From NCBI RefSeq assembly GCF_035920365.1, contig NZ_CP109150.1:4464001-4528000 (forward strand): a DNA stretch of 64,000 nucleotides, read 5' to 3'. Positions 41,619 to 50,943 of this stretch are shown piece after piece. The notes below the pieces were generated by a model. That model did not search any database and was not told the origin of the DNA. It was given only the letters and a program-made list of their open reading frames with translations. The position numbers and the translations under genes were made by a program. Position 1 is the first letter of the stretch. Each line of letters begins with the position of its first letter. This DNA comes from Micromonospora sp. NBC_01740. GTDB taxonomy: Bacteria; Actinomycetota; Actinomycetes; Mycobacteriales; Micromonosporaceae.

Positions 41619-43031
41619 GTGGACATGACCGGAAACGACCGTGGCCGGGCGGTACTCGTCGTCGCCTACAACAGCGCGGGGATGTTCAACCCGCTGCTCA
41701 GCATCGTGGGCGAGTTGAAGGCCCGGGGCGTCGGGAACGTCTGGTTCGCATCGACCGAGGATCGCCGGGGGGACGTCGAGGGACTGCGCGGGCCGGGCGA
41801 GGTCTCGTTCGTCTCGCTCGGCCCGGCCCGGCCGCAGTCGTCACCGGACACCTGGGACGACGCGACGTACCGGCTGCTGACCACCGGCGACCGGGCGACC
41901 AGCTTCGCCCGGTACCTCGACGTCAGCACCGACTACGACCACGTGCGGCAGCTCCACCGGCGCTGCCTCCAGGTCATCGACGAGGTCGGGCCGGTGGTGG
42001 CCGTGATCGACAGCCTCGCCAGCTGGGCGATGGACGCGGCGCAGACCCGGCAGCTGCCCTACGTGGTCAGCATCTCGCTGCCGCCGTCCAACTTCTTCCA
42101 GGAGCAGCTGCCGACGCGCTACCCCGCCCCGTTCTCGGGGCTGCCGGAGCGGATGACGCCCCGGCAGCAGGCGGCCAACGTCGGCTTCCGCAACCGGCTG
42201 GTGCGGGCACTGATGGAGCCGGAGCGGCTGCGGCGCAGCCTCGCGGCCGTGGCCGCCCGGAAGGCGGCCGGCATCCACAACCCGGAGATGCGCCCGGCCG
42301 GCTACGTCGAGGCCGCCGAGGCGCTCATGGCGTACACGGTCTTCGGCTTCGAGTACCCGTTCGCGACCGCCCCGGAGAAGCTGCGGATGCTCGGTCCCGT
42401 CGTGCCCCGGGAACTGCCGCCGGCCGACGGCGACGACGAGCTGACCCGATGGCTCGACGCGCACCCCTCGGTGGTCTACGTCGGCTTCGGCACCATCATG
42501 CGTCTGTCGCGCGGCCAGGTGGACGCGATCGTCGAGATCGCCGACCGGCTCGGGCCCGAGCACGCCGTGCTGTGGAAGGTGCCCGCGCGCCAGCAGCACC
42601 TCCTCCCGCCAGCGCAGCGGCTGCCGGGCAACCTGCGGGTGGAGGCGTGGGTGCCGTCGCAGCACCGGGTGCTGGCCCACCCGCACGTGCGGGTCTTCTT
42701 CAACCACGGCGCCGCCAACGCCATCCACGAGGCGGTCCACTTCGCCGTGCCGCAGCTGGTGATGCCGTTCTGGCTGGACTGCCCCGACGGGGCGGTACGC
42801 GCGGTCGACAGCGGGGTGGCCCTGGCCGTCGAGCGCGCCGACTCGCCGAACGTCGAGGACGTCCTCGCCAAGCTCGCGCGGCTGCTGGGCGAGGAGACGT
42901 TCCGGGCGCGGGCGCAGCTGTGGAGCCGGCGGATGCGGCAGGCCGGCGGGGTCACCGCCGCCGCCGACCTCGTGCTGGAACACCGCGACGAGGCGGCGGC
43001 CCGTCGTACCGTCGGGCTGGCCGTCGGCTGA
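41619..43031 (+). CDS. UDPGT-family (GT1-like) glycosyltransferase
   Basis: 470 aa from a GTG at 41619 with GGAAGGAG nine bases upstream; an ATG six bases later is possible. The GT-B fold is suggested by an N-terminal beta-strand/Gly region (VLVVAYNSAGMFNPLLS) and a C-terminal acceptor/donor motif FFNHGAANAIHEAVHFAVPQ about residues 360-380. Family members usually read HGG there and Asp-Gln about 20 residues later; this protein has HGA and Asp-Cys-Pro-Asp, so donor binding may differ. It could glycosylate the macrolide for self-resistance, as OleD/Mgt do, or attach a sugar. No NDP-deoxysugar genes are present nearby, which favours an ordinary UDP-sugar donor or sugar genes outside the window. 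It is convergent with the LAL regulator, with a shared terminator. Confidence 0.8.
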   Translation: MDMTGNDRGRAVLVVAYNSAGMFNPLLSIVGELKARGVGNVWFASTEDRRGDVEGLRGPGEVSFVSLGPARPQSSPDTWDDATYRLLTTGDRATSFARYLDVSTDYDHVRQLHRRCLQVIDEVGPVVAVIDSLASWAMDAAQTRQLPYVVSISLPPSNFFQEQLPTRYPAPFSGLPERMTPRQQAANVGFRNRLVRALMEPERLRRSLAAVAARKAAGIHNPEMRPAGYVEAAEALMAYTVFGFEYPFATAPEKLRMLGPVVPRELPPADGDDELTRWLDAHPSVVYVGFGTIMRLSRGQVDAIVEIADRLGPEHAVLWKVPARQQHLLPPAQRLPGNLRVEAWVPSQHRVLAHPHVRVFFNHGAANAIHEAVHFAVPQLVMPFWLDCPDGAVRAVDSGVALAVERADSPNVEDVLAKLARLLGEETFRARAQLWSRRMRQAGGVTAAADLVLEHRDEAAARRTVGLAVG

Positions 43032-43048
43032 CCCTCCGGTCGCCGTAC

Positions 43049-43095
43049 GCGTCGCAGGGGCGCGGTGGGACACCCCCACCGTGCCCCTGCGACGC
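43049..43095. terminator. Bidirectional terminator between convergent genes
   Basis: Two 21-base arms (GCGTCGCAGGGGC... and ...GCCCCTGCGACGC) pair with one G/T wobble around a 5-base loop. The hairpin fills the 67-base gap between the glycosyltransferase stop and the regulator stop and would serve both strands. Confidence 0.8.
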
Positions 43096-43098
43096 CCG

Positions 43099-45924
43099 TC
43101 AGGACGCGGCGCCCTGGGTCTCGTCGGCCAGCGCCTCCGCGTACGCGACGAGCCGGGACGGCAGGTCCGTGCGCCGCTTGACGTCGAGCTTGCGGTAGAC
43201 CCGGGTCAGGTGCTGCTCCACCGTGCTCACGGTGATGAAGAGCTTGCTGGAGATCTGCCGGTTGGTGTGCCCCTGGGCGGCCAGCGCGGCGACCCTGCGC
43301 TCGGCGTCGCTCAGCCCGTCGTCCGGCTCCTGCAACTCGGCGGCGGCCGGGTACGCCGGCAGCCCGCTGCCCGGCTCCCGGCGGATCAGCCGCTGGGCCA
43401 GCACCGATGCGCCGCAGTCCTGGGCGAGCTGGTAGGCCCGGCGGACGAGCAGTCGGGCGCGGGCGGAGTCCCCGGCACGTTGGAGCGTCTGGCCGGTGTC
43501 GCCGAGGGCCCGGACGAGTTCCAGCCGGTCGCCGCTGGACTGGAGCAGGTTGACCGCTTCGGAGAGCAGCTTGCGCCGGTGGTCCTGGGCGGCGGTGGTG
43601 GCGAGCAGCCGGAGCGTCCGGCCCCGGGTGCGGTCGTCGACCCCGTGCGGCACCCGCAGCTGCTCCTGGAGAAGCTGCGTGGCCTGCGTCTTGTTGCCGA
43701 CGCTGAGCTGCACCCGGGCCAGCTCCAGCCGCCACGGCACCAGCCCGGCCGCGTCGATGCCCCAGGCGCGCATCAGCTCGCCGCACCGGCGCAGGTCGGT
43801 GGTGGCGGCGTGCGGCCGGCGTACGGCCAGGTGGTGCCGGGCCCGGGCGGCCAGGTAGTGCAGGCCCAGCGGGGTGCGGAACATGCCGGGCGGGACGGGG
43901 TGGGCGAGCCACCGTTCGGCCTCGGAGAACCGGCCCGACTCGGTCGCGCAGGCGACCAACGTGGCCAGGGGACCGGCGATGGCCACCCCCCAGGCCGCGG
44001 CGGGCATGTCCTCCAGGGCCGCCCGCGCGTGGTGCTCCGCGCCGGGCAGGTCGCCGACGCGCAACGCCGCCTCCGCCCGGACCGCCCGGATGACGGCCCG
44101 CCACACCGGGGCGTGCTGGGTCACCGGCCGGCCGAGCAGCACGTCCCCCCAGACCGTGGCCCGGTCGGACCGACCCGCCCAGAGCAGCGCCAGCAGGGGA
44201 GCGGTCAGCAGACCCAGCGCGCCGTCGTCCGTGTGGTGGCGCTGGAGAAGCTGCTCGGCGGTTGCCACGGTGTCGTTGTCCGCGGCCGGCGTCAGCGCGG
44301 TGCCGAGCACCGTGACCGCCTGGAGCAGCGGGCTGATCGTGGTCGGCGCGCTCGCCGCCCGGCTCCAGGTGCTCGGGGTCTCCCGCACGGTGGCCAGGTG
44401 CTCCGGGTGGGAGAGGGAGACCAGCAGCTGCATCATCCGCAGGCGACCGGCCGTGCCGGCCGAGCCGTGCTCCTCGTCCGTCGGGAAGGCGCTGACCGCC
44501 TCGGTGGCCTCGTCCACCCGGCCCTGCCAGAGCAGGTAGGGCACGGCGGACAGGCCCGCGTCGGTGGACCAACCGGCGGCCCGCGCCGTCTCCACCAGCT
44601 CGGTCAGCTGCCCGTTCACGGTCAACGGGTTGATCTGCCAGCGGGCGTTCACCAGCATCTCGGTGGTGGCGGTCCGCTGCTGCGCGTCCACCGGGGCGCG
44701 GGAGACCAGGCGCAGGCACGCGGCGGCCACGTCGGGCCGGCCCGACGCCAGCGCGTGGCCGGCGGCGTCCTGGAGCACCGGCACCACCCAGGGCGCGCTC
44801 GCCGAGCCGGCGGCCACCAGGTGCTCGGCGACCACGCTCGGCTCGGCGCCGTGGTCGTGCAGCACCTCGGCGGCACGCTGGTGCAGGCTCCGCCGTTCGT
44901 CGGCCGACATGTCGCCCAGGATCGACCGCAGGATGCGCGGGTGGCGCAGCTGGTCGCCCTCCATCAGGCCCGAGGTGCGCAGCACCCGTACCGCCGGGGC
45001 CGTCGACTCGGGCACCACGTCGAGGAGGTGGCCGAGCAGGTCGGTCGTCGCGGGCCGGTTGAGCACCGCCAGCGCCTGCGCCACCCGGCGCACGCCCGGC
45101 TCGTGCCGGTAGAGGCAACCGAGCACCGCCTGGTCGAACGCGTCGCCGACCGGCGGACCGTACTCGTCGTTCGTCTCCGCGCTGGCCCGTTCCTCGAGCA
45201 GCGCCCGGGTGAGCAGCGGATTGCCGCCGGTCATGCGGACGCAGCGTTCCGCCGTCCGTCGGGCGTCGGCGTTGTCGGCCTCGCCGCCGACCAGCCGGGC
45301 GACGGCGTCCACGGTCAGCGGCGGCAGGCCGATCCGGGAGAAGTGCGGCTGGCTGAGCAGCTCGGCGCGGAACAGCGGGTGCGGCGGGCGCAGCGTCGAG
45401 GCCTCCGCGAGCACGACCATGATCCGGGCGTGGCGCAGCCGGCGGGTCACGTAGAGCAGGCAGTGCAGCGAGGCCGGGTCCGCGTGGTGCACGTCGTCGA
45501 CGGCGAGGACCAGGGGGCCGGCGGCGGTCAGGTCGAGCAGGGCGGCGAAGAGACCGTGCAGCAGGGGGGCCCAGGCCCGGTCACCGTCGGCCGCCTCAGC
45601 GCCGGGCTCGGGCAGCGGTACGGCGAAGGTGGCGTCCCGCATCAGCTTCTCGACCCGGGCCGCGGCCTCCGGCGTGAGCCGTGCACTGTGGAACAGCTGC
45701 CCGACCACTCCCAGGTGGAGCCCGCGCTCGGCCCGGGAGCCGGCGGCGCTCATCACCTGCCCGCCGGTGCCCGCCGCCCACTCGCTGAACGACTCCAGCA
45801 GGCTCGTCTTGCCGCTGCCCACGGCGCCGGTGACCAGCGCGACGTGTCCGCGCTGCTGGTCCTCACAAGCCCGGAACGCGTGCCGGAGACGGGTCGTCTG
45901 CTCCTCTTGCTGCACCAACACCAA
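43099..45924 (-). CDS. LAL-family LuxR-type transcriptional regulator 1
   Basis: 941 aa large ATP-binding LuxR regulator (PikD-like class). Walker A GAVGSGKT is at 33-40 and Walker B VLAVDDVHHAD near 139-149; a long helical, TPR-like middle follows, and a LuxR helix-turn-helix (GHTNRQISSKLFITVSTVEQHL) at about residues 870-930. Translation appears to start at TTG (45924) or the next codon GTG, with AGGAGAAGG 9-13 bases upstream; no ATG is near. Such proteins activate polyketide clusters, so it probably controls the PKS operon. It is downstream of a second LAL regulator in the same direction but separated by 772 bases, so it probably has its own promoter. Confidence 0.92.
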   Translation of the reverse strand: MVLVQQEEQTTRLRHAFRACEDQQRGHVALVTGAVGSGKTSLLESFSEWAAGTGGQVMSAAGSRAERGLHLGVVGQLFHSARLTPEAAARVEKLMRDATFAVPLPEPGAEAADGDRAWAPLLHGLFAALLDLTAAGPLVLAVDDVHHADPASLHCLLYVTRRLRHARIMVVLAEASTLRPPHPLFRAELLSQPHFSRIGLPPLTVDAVARLVGGEADNADARRTAERCVRMTGGNPLLTRALLEERASAETNDEYGPPVGDAFDQAVLGCLYRHEPGVRRVAQALAVLNRPATTDLLGHLLDVVPESTAPAVRVLRTSGLMEGDQLRHPRILRSILGDMSADERRSLHQRAAEVLHDHGAEPSVVAEHLVAAGSASAPWVVPVLQDAAGHALASGRPDVAAACLRLVSRAPVDAQQRTATTEMLVNARWQINPLTVNGQLTELVETARAAGWSTDAGLSAVPYLLWQGRVDEATEAVSAFPTDEEHGSAGTAGRLRMMQLLVSLSHPEHLATVRETPSTWSRAASAPTTISPLLQAVTVLGTALTPAADNDTVATAEQLLQRHHTDDGALGLLTAPLLALLWAGRSDRATVWGDVLLGRPVTQHAPVWRAVIRAVRAEAALRVGDLPGAEHHARAALEDMPAAAWGVAIAGPLATLVACATESGRFSEAERWLAHPVPPGMFRTPLGLHYLAARARHHLAVRRPHAATTDLRRCGELMRAWGIDAAGLVPWRLELARVQLSVGNKTQATQLLQEQLRVPHGVDDRTRGRTLRLLATTAAQDHRRKLLSEAVNLLQSSGDRLELVRALGDTGQTLQRAGDSARARLLVRRAYQLAQDCGASVLAQRLIRREPGSGLPAYPAAAELQEPDDGLSDAERRVAALAAQGHTNRQISSKLFITVSTVEQHLTRVYRKLDVKRRTDLPSRLVAYAEALADETQGAAS

Positions 45925-46430
45925 CGTGTCAGCCCTTCTCCTACGCGGCGCGGGACCGGGAACCCCGGTGTTGCCGACGCCGCCTCCCCCTTGCCGGACA
46001 GCCGCCCCTCCACCCGCGTCTTCCGGGTAGGGGTGGAGCGCACCGGGCCGCCGTGCCGGGTGGACCTGGAAATCTTTCGCCGGACCGGGGTTCTCGCCGT
46101 ACGGTCCGGGTGCTCAGGGGAGTCTGGCACCGGCGTGGGTGTGCGACAACGGGCGCGAGACCCCATCGTTTCGCGCACAAACCTGCGGCCCTGAAACGCA
46201 TTTAGGGGTTGCGCGAAGTGCCACGAAGGGGTGTCGGACTCGACCCGGCGGGGGAGATGGCGACACGGTGAGGGGCTGGTGTCGGGTGTGCGGCTTGATG
46301 GTGTCACATCGGGCTTCGCCACGCACGCCCGATAGCACGCTCAGTGCTGGGGTGTGGACACCCGGCGACGGTCGGCGCAGGTGGCGGCCCGAGCCCATCC
46401 TCCACAGTCGACCCCCAACGACCGGCGCGA

Positions 46431-46488
46431 GCCGGAGCGGACGGCGGCGAACGATGGCGGGCGGCGGAAGCCGGAGCGAACGGCGGCG
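46431..46488. repeat. Direct repeat pair, period 39
   Basis: GCCGGAGCG(G/A)ACGGCGGCG occurs at 46431-46449 and 46470-46488 with one difference. It lies in the gap 3' of LAL 2, next to a 30-base tandem repeat. Confidence 0.7.
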
Positions 46489-46620
46489 GACGGCCGGCGA
46501 CGGTCCACGCCGAAGGTGGCCGCGGGTGCCGCTCGACGTGGTCGTGCGGACCTCGCGCGACGGCAGTCGACGAACCGGTCCGTGGACAGGCCCAGGAGGC
46601 CACGGCCGGCGGTGAGCTGC

Positions 46621-46680
46621 GGCCGGGACGGTCGGCGGTGCAGGAATGGCGGCCGGGACGGTCGGCGGTGCAGGAGCGGC
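46621..46680. repeat. 30-base tandem repeat, two copies
   Basis: Units 46621-46650 and 46651-46680 differ at only two positions near the end; each begins GGCCGGGACGGTCGGCGGTG. A partial third unit may follow. It lies just after the LAL 2 stop and could affect transcript ends. Confidence 0.85.
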
Positions 46681-46696
46681 GGTCGGCCGGCGAAGG

Positions 46697-49549
46697 TCAG
46701 CGCGGCCGGGGCCCGGCGGGCCGGTGGCCCGGGTCGTCCCTGCCTCGCGGCGGTGGGTCCAGGACCGTCGCGCCGGGTCGGTTCATGCGCAGCCGGGCGG
46801 CCAGCTCGCTGCGCGAGTTGACGTCCAGCTTCCGGTAGATCCGGGTCAGCCGCTGCTCGATGGCGCTGACGGTCAGGAAGAGCTTTTCGGCGATCTCGCG
46901 GTTGGTGTGGCCCTGGGCGGCCAGGGTGGCCACATTGCACTCCGCGTCGGTCAGTCCCCGGACGACGGCCGTCGCGCCGGCGCCCTCGGCGCCGCCGCTC
47001 CTGGCGGAGAGGCCGGGCCGCAGCATCGGGATCCCGCACTCCTCGGCGAGGACCCGGGCCGACCGCGCCGCGACGCGGGCCTGCCGCCGGTCGCCGACCT
47101 GCTGGTAGGCCTGACCGAGGTCGGCCAGGTTGTGCGCGAGCTCCATCCGGTCACCGCACTGCCGCAGCAGTCGGACGGCGCTTCGCAGGTGCGGGATCCG
47201 GTCCGGCCCGTCCTCCGTGGCGGCCAGGACCCGCAGGGCGGCGGCCCGGTGCCGCACGTGCACGGGCCGCAGCCGGGCCAGCTCTTCGCGGACCAACCTG
47301 CCGGCCTGCTGGCGGCGGCCCATCCGGAGCAACGCCCGCGCCGACTCGGTCCGCCACGGGACGAGGCCCGAGAAGTCCAGCCGCCAGCGGTTCATCAGCT
47401 GCCCGCAGAGCTGGAAGTCGGCCAGGGCGGCCTCCGGGCTTCCCGCGGCGAGGGCGTGCATCCCGCGGGCCTGCAGGTAGTGCAGCCCGATCGGGGTCTC
47501 GAACATCGCCGGGGGCACCGGGACCTGGAGGGAGGCTGCCGCCGCGTCGAGCTGGTCCATGAAGGTGAGGGCCCGTACCCGGACGGCGAGCGGTATCCCG
47601 ATCACCACTCCCCAGCCCTTCTGCGAGAGCTGACCGAGCGCCTCGTCGGCCAGCTTCTCGGCTCGGGGCAGGTCGCCGAGCCGTCCGGCGACGGCTGCCC
47701 GGAGGGCCGCGAGCGTCGCCGACGGGGTGGGGTAGCGCGGGGTGGCGGGGTTGCGGCCCAGCCGGTCGCACCAGTCGCCGGCCAGGTCCAGCCGGTCGGC
47801 GTAGATCATGGCGATGAGTGCGCAGACGGCGGTCCACATGTTCGGTTCGTCGTCCAGCCCGGTGGTCGACAGCGCCCGCTCGGCCTGCTCGACCGCGCTG
47901 GCGTCACCGCGGTGGAGCACGGCGGACAGCAGGGTGGCACCCTCGATCCCGCGCTTGACCTTGGCCAGCGTGAGCGGGTCCCGGGCGGCCACGGCGGGTG
48001 CGGGGCGGTCGACCATCACGCCGGGGTAGAGGGTCGACATCCAGCCCGTGGTGACGAGCAGTTCGGCGGCGGACCTCGGGTCGACGCTGTCCGCCCGTTC
48101 GCTCAGGTGGTTGACGAGATCGACGGCCTTGTCGATCTCGCCGTGCCAGAGCAGGTAGTGGATGGCGCCGGCGGCCTGCTGGCTGCCGAGGTGCCCGGCG
48201 CGGATGGCGCTGACGACGCCGACCAGGTGGGGGATCGCGGCCTGCGGGTCGAGACGCCACTCGGCGCGGGCCAGCGCGGAACGGATCCGCGCCCGCAGGC
48301 ACTCGCCTGCGCAGCTCCGGTGCGCGCGGCGCAGGTAACGCAGCGCGGTCTCCATCTCGCCGTCGCGCAACGCCTGCTCGCCCGCGTCGAGCAGGGTCTG
48401 CGCCATCCAGGGCTCGGCCAGCTCGTCGATCCCGACCAGATGCGGCGCGATCCGAGCCGGGTCCGCGCCGTCGTCGTGCAGTAGGCAGGCCGCCTCCAGA
48501 TGCAGCCGTGCGCGTTCCTCGGCGGTCATGCCGTCGATGACGGCCTGCCTCACCGCCGGATGGCGCAGCCCCTGCTCGGTGATCAGTCCCGCGCTGGTCG
48601 AGTCGTCGATCGCACCGAGCGCGGCCCGTGACCGTGCGTCGACGAGGTGGGGCAGCAGGTTGCCGTGCAGCGGCTCGCCGGTCACGGCCAGCACCCGGGC
48701 GGCGTTGAGCACCAGCTGGTCGCAGCGGTACAGGCAGCTCAGCACGGCCTCCCGGAACGACTCCCCGGCCACGGGACGGTCGGCGGGCCGGGGCGCGGCC
48801 GCCTGGTCCTCGGCGAGCGCCTGCACCAGCAGCGGGTTGCCGCCGCTGATCCGATGGCTCTCCTCGGCGATGGTCCGGGCGACCGGAACGCCGAGTCGCC
48901 GGGCGAGTAGTTGGAACGTCCCCTCGGCGGTGAGCAGCGGGAGCCGGATGCGCTGCAGCCGCGCGGGTTGCAGCAGCTCGGCGTGCACGTCGGGCCGCCA
49001 CGGCCGGGTGCGCGGCGCCTCCGTCAGGATGATCAGCACGGGTAGCCCGGAGATCCGTCGGGCCACGTAGTCGAGGCAACGCAGCGACGGCACGTCGGCG
49101 TGGTGGATGTCGTCGACCGCGATGACCAGCGGCCCCTGCGCGGTCATCTCCAGCAGGGCCCCACCGATCGCGGCGGTGGCCAGGGCGGTGTCCTCGTGGT
49201 CCGTGTTCTCGGCGTCGGCCCAGGTGAGGGCGCCCGCGTCCAGCAGCCGCCCGAGGCGGGCCCAGAGGTCGGGGTTGCCGGCTCCACTCAACGGCGCCGC
49301 CCGCACGAGCTGCCGGACGACCTCCAGCGGGACGGAGCGTTCGGCGCGGGAGGCACTCGCGCCGAGGACACGTGCCCCGGAGTCGCAGGCCCGCCGGGCG
49401 AAGGTCTGCAACAGCGTGGTCTTGCCGGAGCCGACCGGGCCGGTCAGCACGGCGACGGTCCGGTTGGTCGGGGAGGCCTCGCTGCGGGACAGGTCCGTCA
49501 GCCGGCGTTCCAGCATGCTGAGCAGGCACGACCGCTCGGTCAGCTCCAT
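46697..49549 (-). CDS. LAL-family LuxR-type transcriptional regulator 2
   Basis: 950 aa paralogue of the neighbouring LAL protein. Walker A GPVGSGKT lies at 37-44, Walker B VIAVDDIHHAD near 140-150, a long TPR-like helical region follows, and a LuxR helix-turn-helix (GHTNREIAEKLFLTVSAIEQRL) sits about 50-90 residues from the end, followed by a short Pro/Arg-rich tail. The start is ATG at 49549 with only a weak G-rich ribosome site. The two LAL proteins share layout but are clearly diverged, so they are not a recent duplication. A role in activating the PKS cluster is inferred from family and position. Confidence 0.92.
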   Translation of the reverse strand: MELTERSCLLSMLERRLTDLSRSEASPTNRTVAVLTGPVGSGKTTLLQTFARRACDSGARVLGASASRAERSVPLEVVRQLVRAAPLSGAGNPDLWARLGRLLDAGALTWADAENTDHEDTALATAAIGGALLEMTAQGPLVIAVDDIHHADVPSLRCLDYVARRISGLPVLIILTEAPRTRPWRPDVHAELLQPARLQRIRLPLLTAEGTFQLLARRLGVPVARTIAEESHRISGGNPLLVQALAEDQAAAPRPADRPVAGESFREAVLSCLYRCDQLVLNAARVLAVTGEPLHGNLLPHLVDARSRAALGAIDDSTSAGLITEQGLRHPAVRQAVIDGMTAEERARLHLEAACLLHDDGADPARIAPHLVGIDELAEPWMAQTLLDAGEQALRDGEMETALRYLRRAHRSCAGECLRARIRSALARAEWRLDPQAAIPHLVGVVSAIRAGHLGSQQAAGAIHYLLWHGEIDKAVDLVNHLSERADSVDPRSAAELLVTTGWMSTLYPGVMVDRPAPAVAARDPLTLAKVKRGIEGATLLSAVLHRGDASAVEQAERALSTTGLDDEPNMWTAVCALIAMIYADRLDLAGDWCDRLGRNPATPRYPTPSATLAALRAAVAGRLGDLPRAEKLADEALGQLSQKGWGVVIGIPLAVRVRALTFMDQLDAAAASLQVPVPPAMFETPIGLHYLQARGMHALAAGSPEAALADFQLCGQLMNRWRLDFSGLVPWRTESARALLRMGRRQQAGRLVREELARLRPVHVRHRAAALRVLAATEDGPDRIPHLRSAVRLLRQCGDRMELAHNLADLGQAYQQVGDRRQARVAARSARVLAEECGIPMLRPGLSARSGGAEGAGATAVVRGLTDAECNVATLAAQGHTNREIAEKLFLTVSAIEQRLTRIYRKLDVNSRSELAARLRMNRPGATVLDPPPRGRDDPGHRPAGPRPR

Positions 49550-50943
49550 CGACGCGGCCCCCGGAGGAGCGTGCGGTCCGCGGTCACCGGAGGGGCCGCC
49601 CGCCCTGCGCGCCCCTGGAGCTCGACGAAATCGGAGACCGGCAATTCTTGACCCATTCCATTATTAGCAAATATAGACGACCGTCGAGTATGGCCGGCGA
49701 ACCATCGACCGACTTGACCGGCTGGCGACTCCGGGTCGCGCCCCCGCCAGCGTCGGTGATAATTCCCCAGCCTCTCCGGGTCGGCCTTCCCCCTATCGAC
49801 CACCGTGATGGTGGGAGTATGGCAGTTCGGCAATTGGGCGGCAAGCCGAGGTTTGTAAAGGATGGGCAAACATCGGTTCTGTGTCGCGTCGGCCCGAGCG
49901 GGCCTTCGTGCGTACGTCGACAGCGGAAAGTCGCCGGGTGATCCCGTAACGTGACAGCATGCCGCCGTGGCCCATTGGGCGCGCCTTTTCCGGCCCACTC
50001 GGCGATTGGCGGACGCGTTCTTGCGTGCTAGGCGTCCGGTGCGTGTCCGGGTGGTCACCGCGACGGCGCTCCCGTCGTCGACCCGTCGGCGGCTGAAGCC
50101 GCCCTCCCGTCGGCGGCGGTTCCGCACCGGGTGGGCCGGAAACCCTCGACGTCATCCCGGGTAAGCGCAGCTCAACTCAGTGTCAACATGGCCGGCGGGC
50201 GGCCCGGTGGCAATGGTCGCGGTGCGGCCCGGCGTGGGAGCGCTGACGGTCGGAAGGGGGCTGGGGGTGCCTGCCGGCCCGCCGGCCCGGACCGGCGACG
50301 AGCCGCTCCCGGGTGCGGGCGGGCGGCTCGACAATTGTTAAAGGTTCCCGATTGTTGCGGCGTGCGACATCGCCTGCCCGAAGTGCGACTGCGGGCCGCC
50401 GGGTCGCCCGGGGATCGGGACTCGACGCGCGCCGCCGATGCGCCACCAGATTCGGACCTTTGGGAAATTCACCGATTATGTTGTTAAAAAAGAATTATGC
50501 GCCCAGGGGCCTGCCGGAGGGCGCCGGTGTCGCTGCGTGGCCGACGGAATGCGGTCGGACAAGTGTAACCGACATCAATGTCCCGGCGACTCATTACTGC
50601 TGATCGACAATTTTCCGTCAAAAGCCGACTCCAATGTCCGCCCCTGTCGGCGAGTGGCCGTCCATCCATAGTGTCGGCCGCAGGAAAGGGCGGTCCGGCC
50701 CGCCGCTGTCGAAAACCGGACGAGATCCTGTCCTACCTGGCCTGTCGCCCCCGCAGGGGACCCGGTCCGGGCAGCTAGGGGTTGTGCCGGGCCGATAGCC
50801 CGGCCTAATTTCGGGGCACCCGTTTCCACCATCGGGATAGTCGGATATGGGGCCCTGCCCCGTGACCTGAAGGGTTCTGTGGCCGTCGTGATGTTCCACC
50901 TGCTGCCGCGACTCGTTGCCGCCCTCCGCAGGGGATAGCGCAG
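49550..50943. other. Long intergenic region with AT-rich islands
   Basis: 1394 bases between divergent genes (LAL 2 and the degenerate MatB-like gene). Frames here are short, Arg-rich and without recognisable domains. Several islands are unusually AT-rich for this genome: about 49645-49680, 50328-50360, 50460-50500 and 50600-50625. The word CGACAATT occurs at 50329 and 50605. It should contain the promoters of both flanking genes; a small RNA cannot be excluded. Confidence 0.6.
49648..49677 (+). promoter_or_regulatory. Candidate sigma-70-like promoter
   Basis: TTGACC (49648-49653), an 18-base spacer and TATAGA (49672-49677) resemble a housekeeping promoter on the + strand. No gene follows for over 1.2 kb, so it may be chance, drive an untranslated RNA, or be an AT-rich part of the LAL 2 promoter on the other strand. 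Confidence 0.25.

Larger units (their letters stand above)
45925..46696. other. Non-coding, repeat-bearing gap between the two LAL regulators
   Basis: 772 bases with no convincing gene. The half nearest LAL 1 (45925-46300) should contain its promoter and includes a hairpin (CCGGACCG...CGGTCCGG, 46080-46109) and a local drop in GC around 46165-46205. The half nearest LAL 2 (46380-46696) is low-complexity and repetitive. The open frames here are composed of Arg/Gly/Pro-rich repeats and look like chance. Confidence 0.6.

Noticed and set aside
45753..46615. Short open frames on both strands in and beside the gap between the LAL genes
   Set aside because: Arg/Pro-rich products from repeats or overlapping LAL 1, with no ribosome sites or family features.
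49540..50671. Several 60-195 codon frames in the long intergenic region
   Set aside because: Composition is Arg/Pro/Ser-rich, frames overlap each other on both strands and none has a clear ribosome site or known motif.
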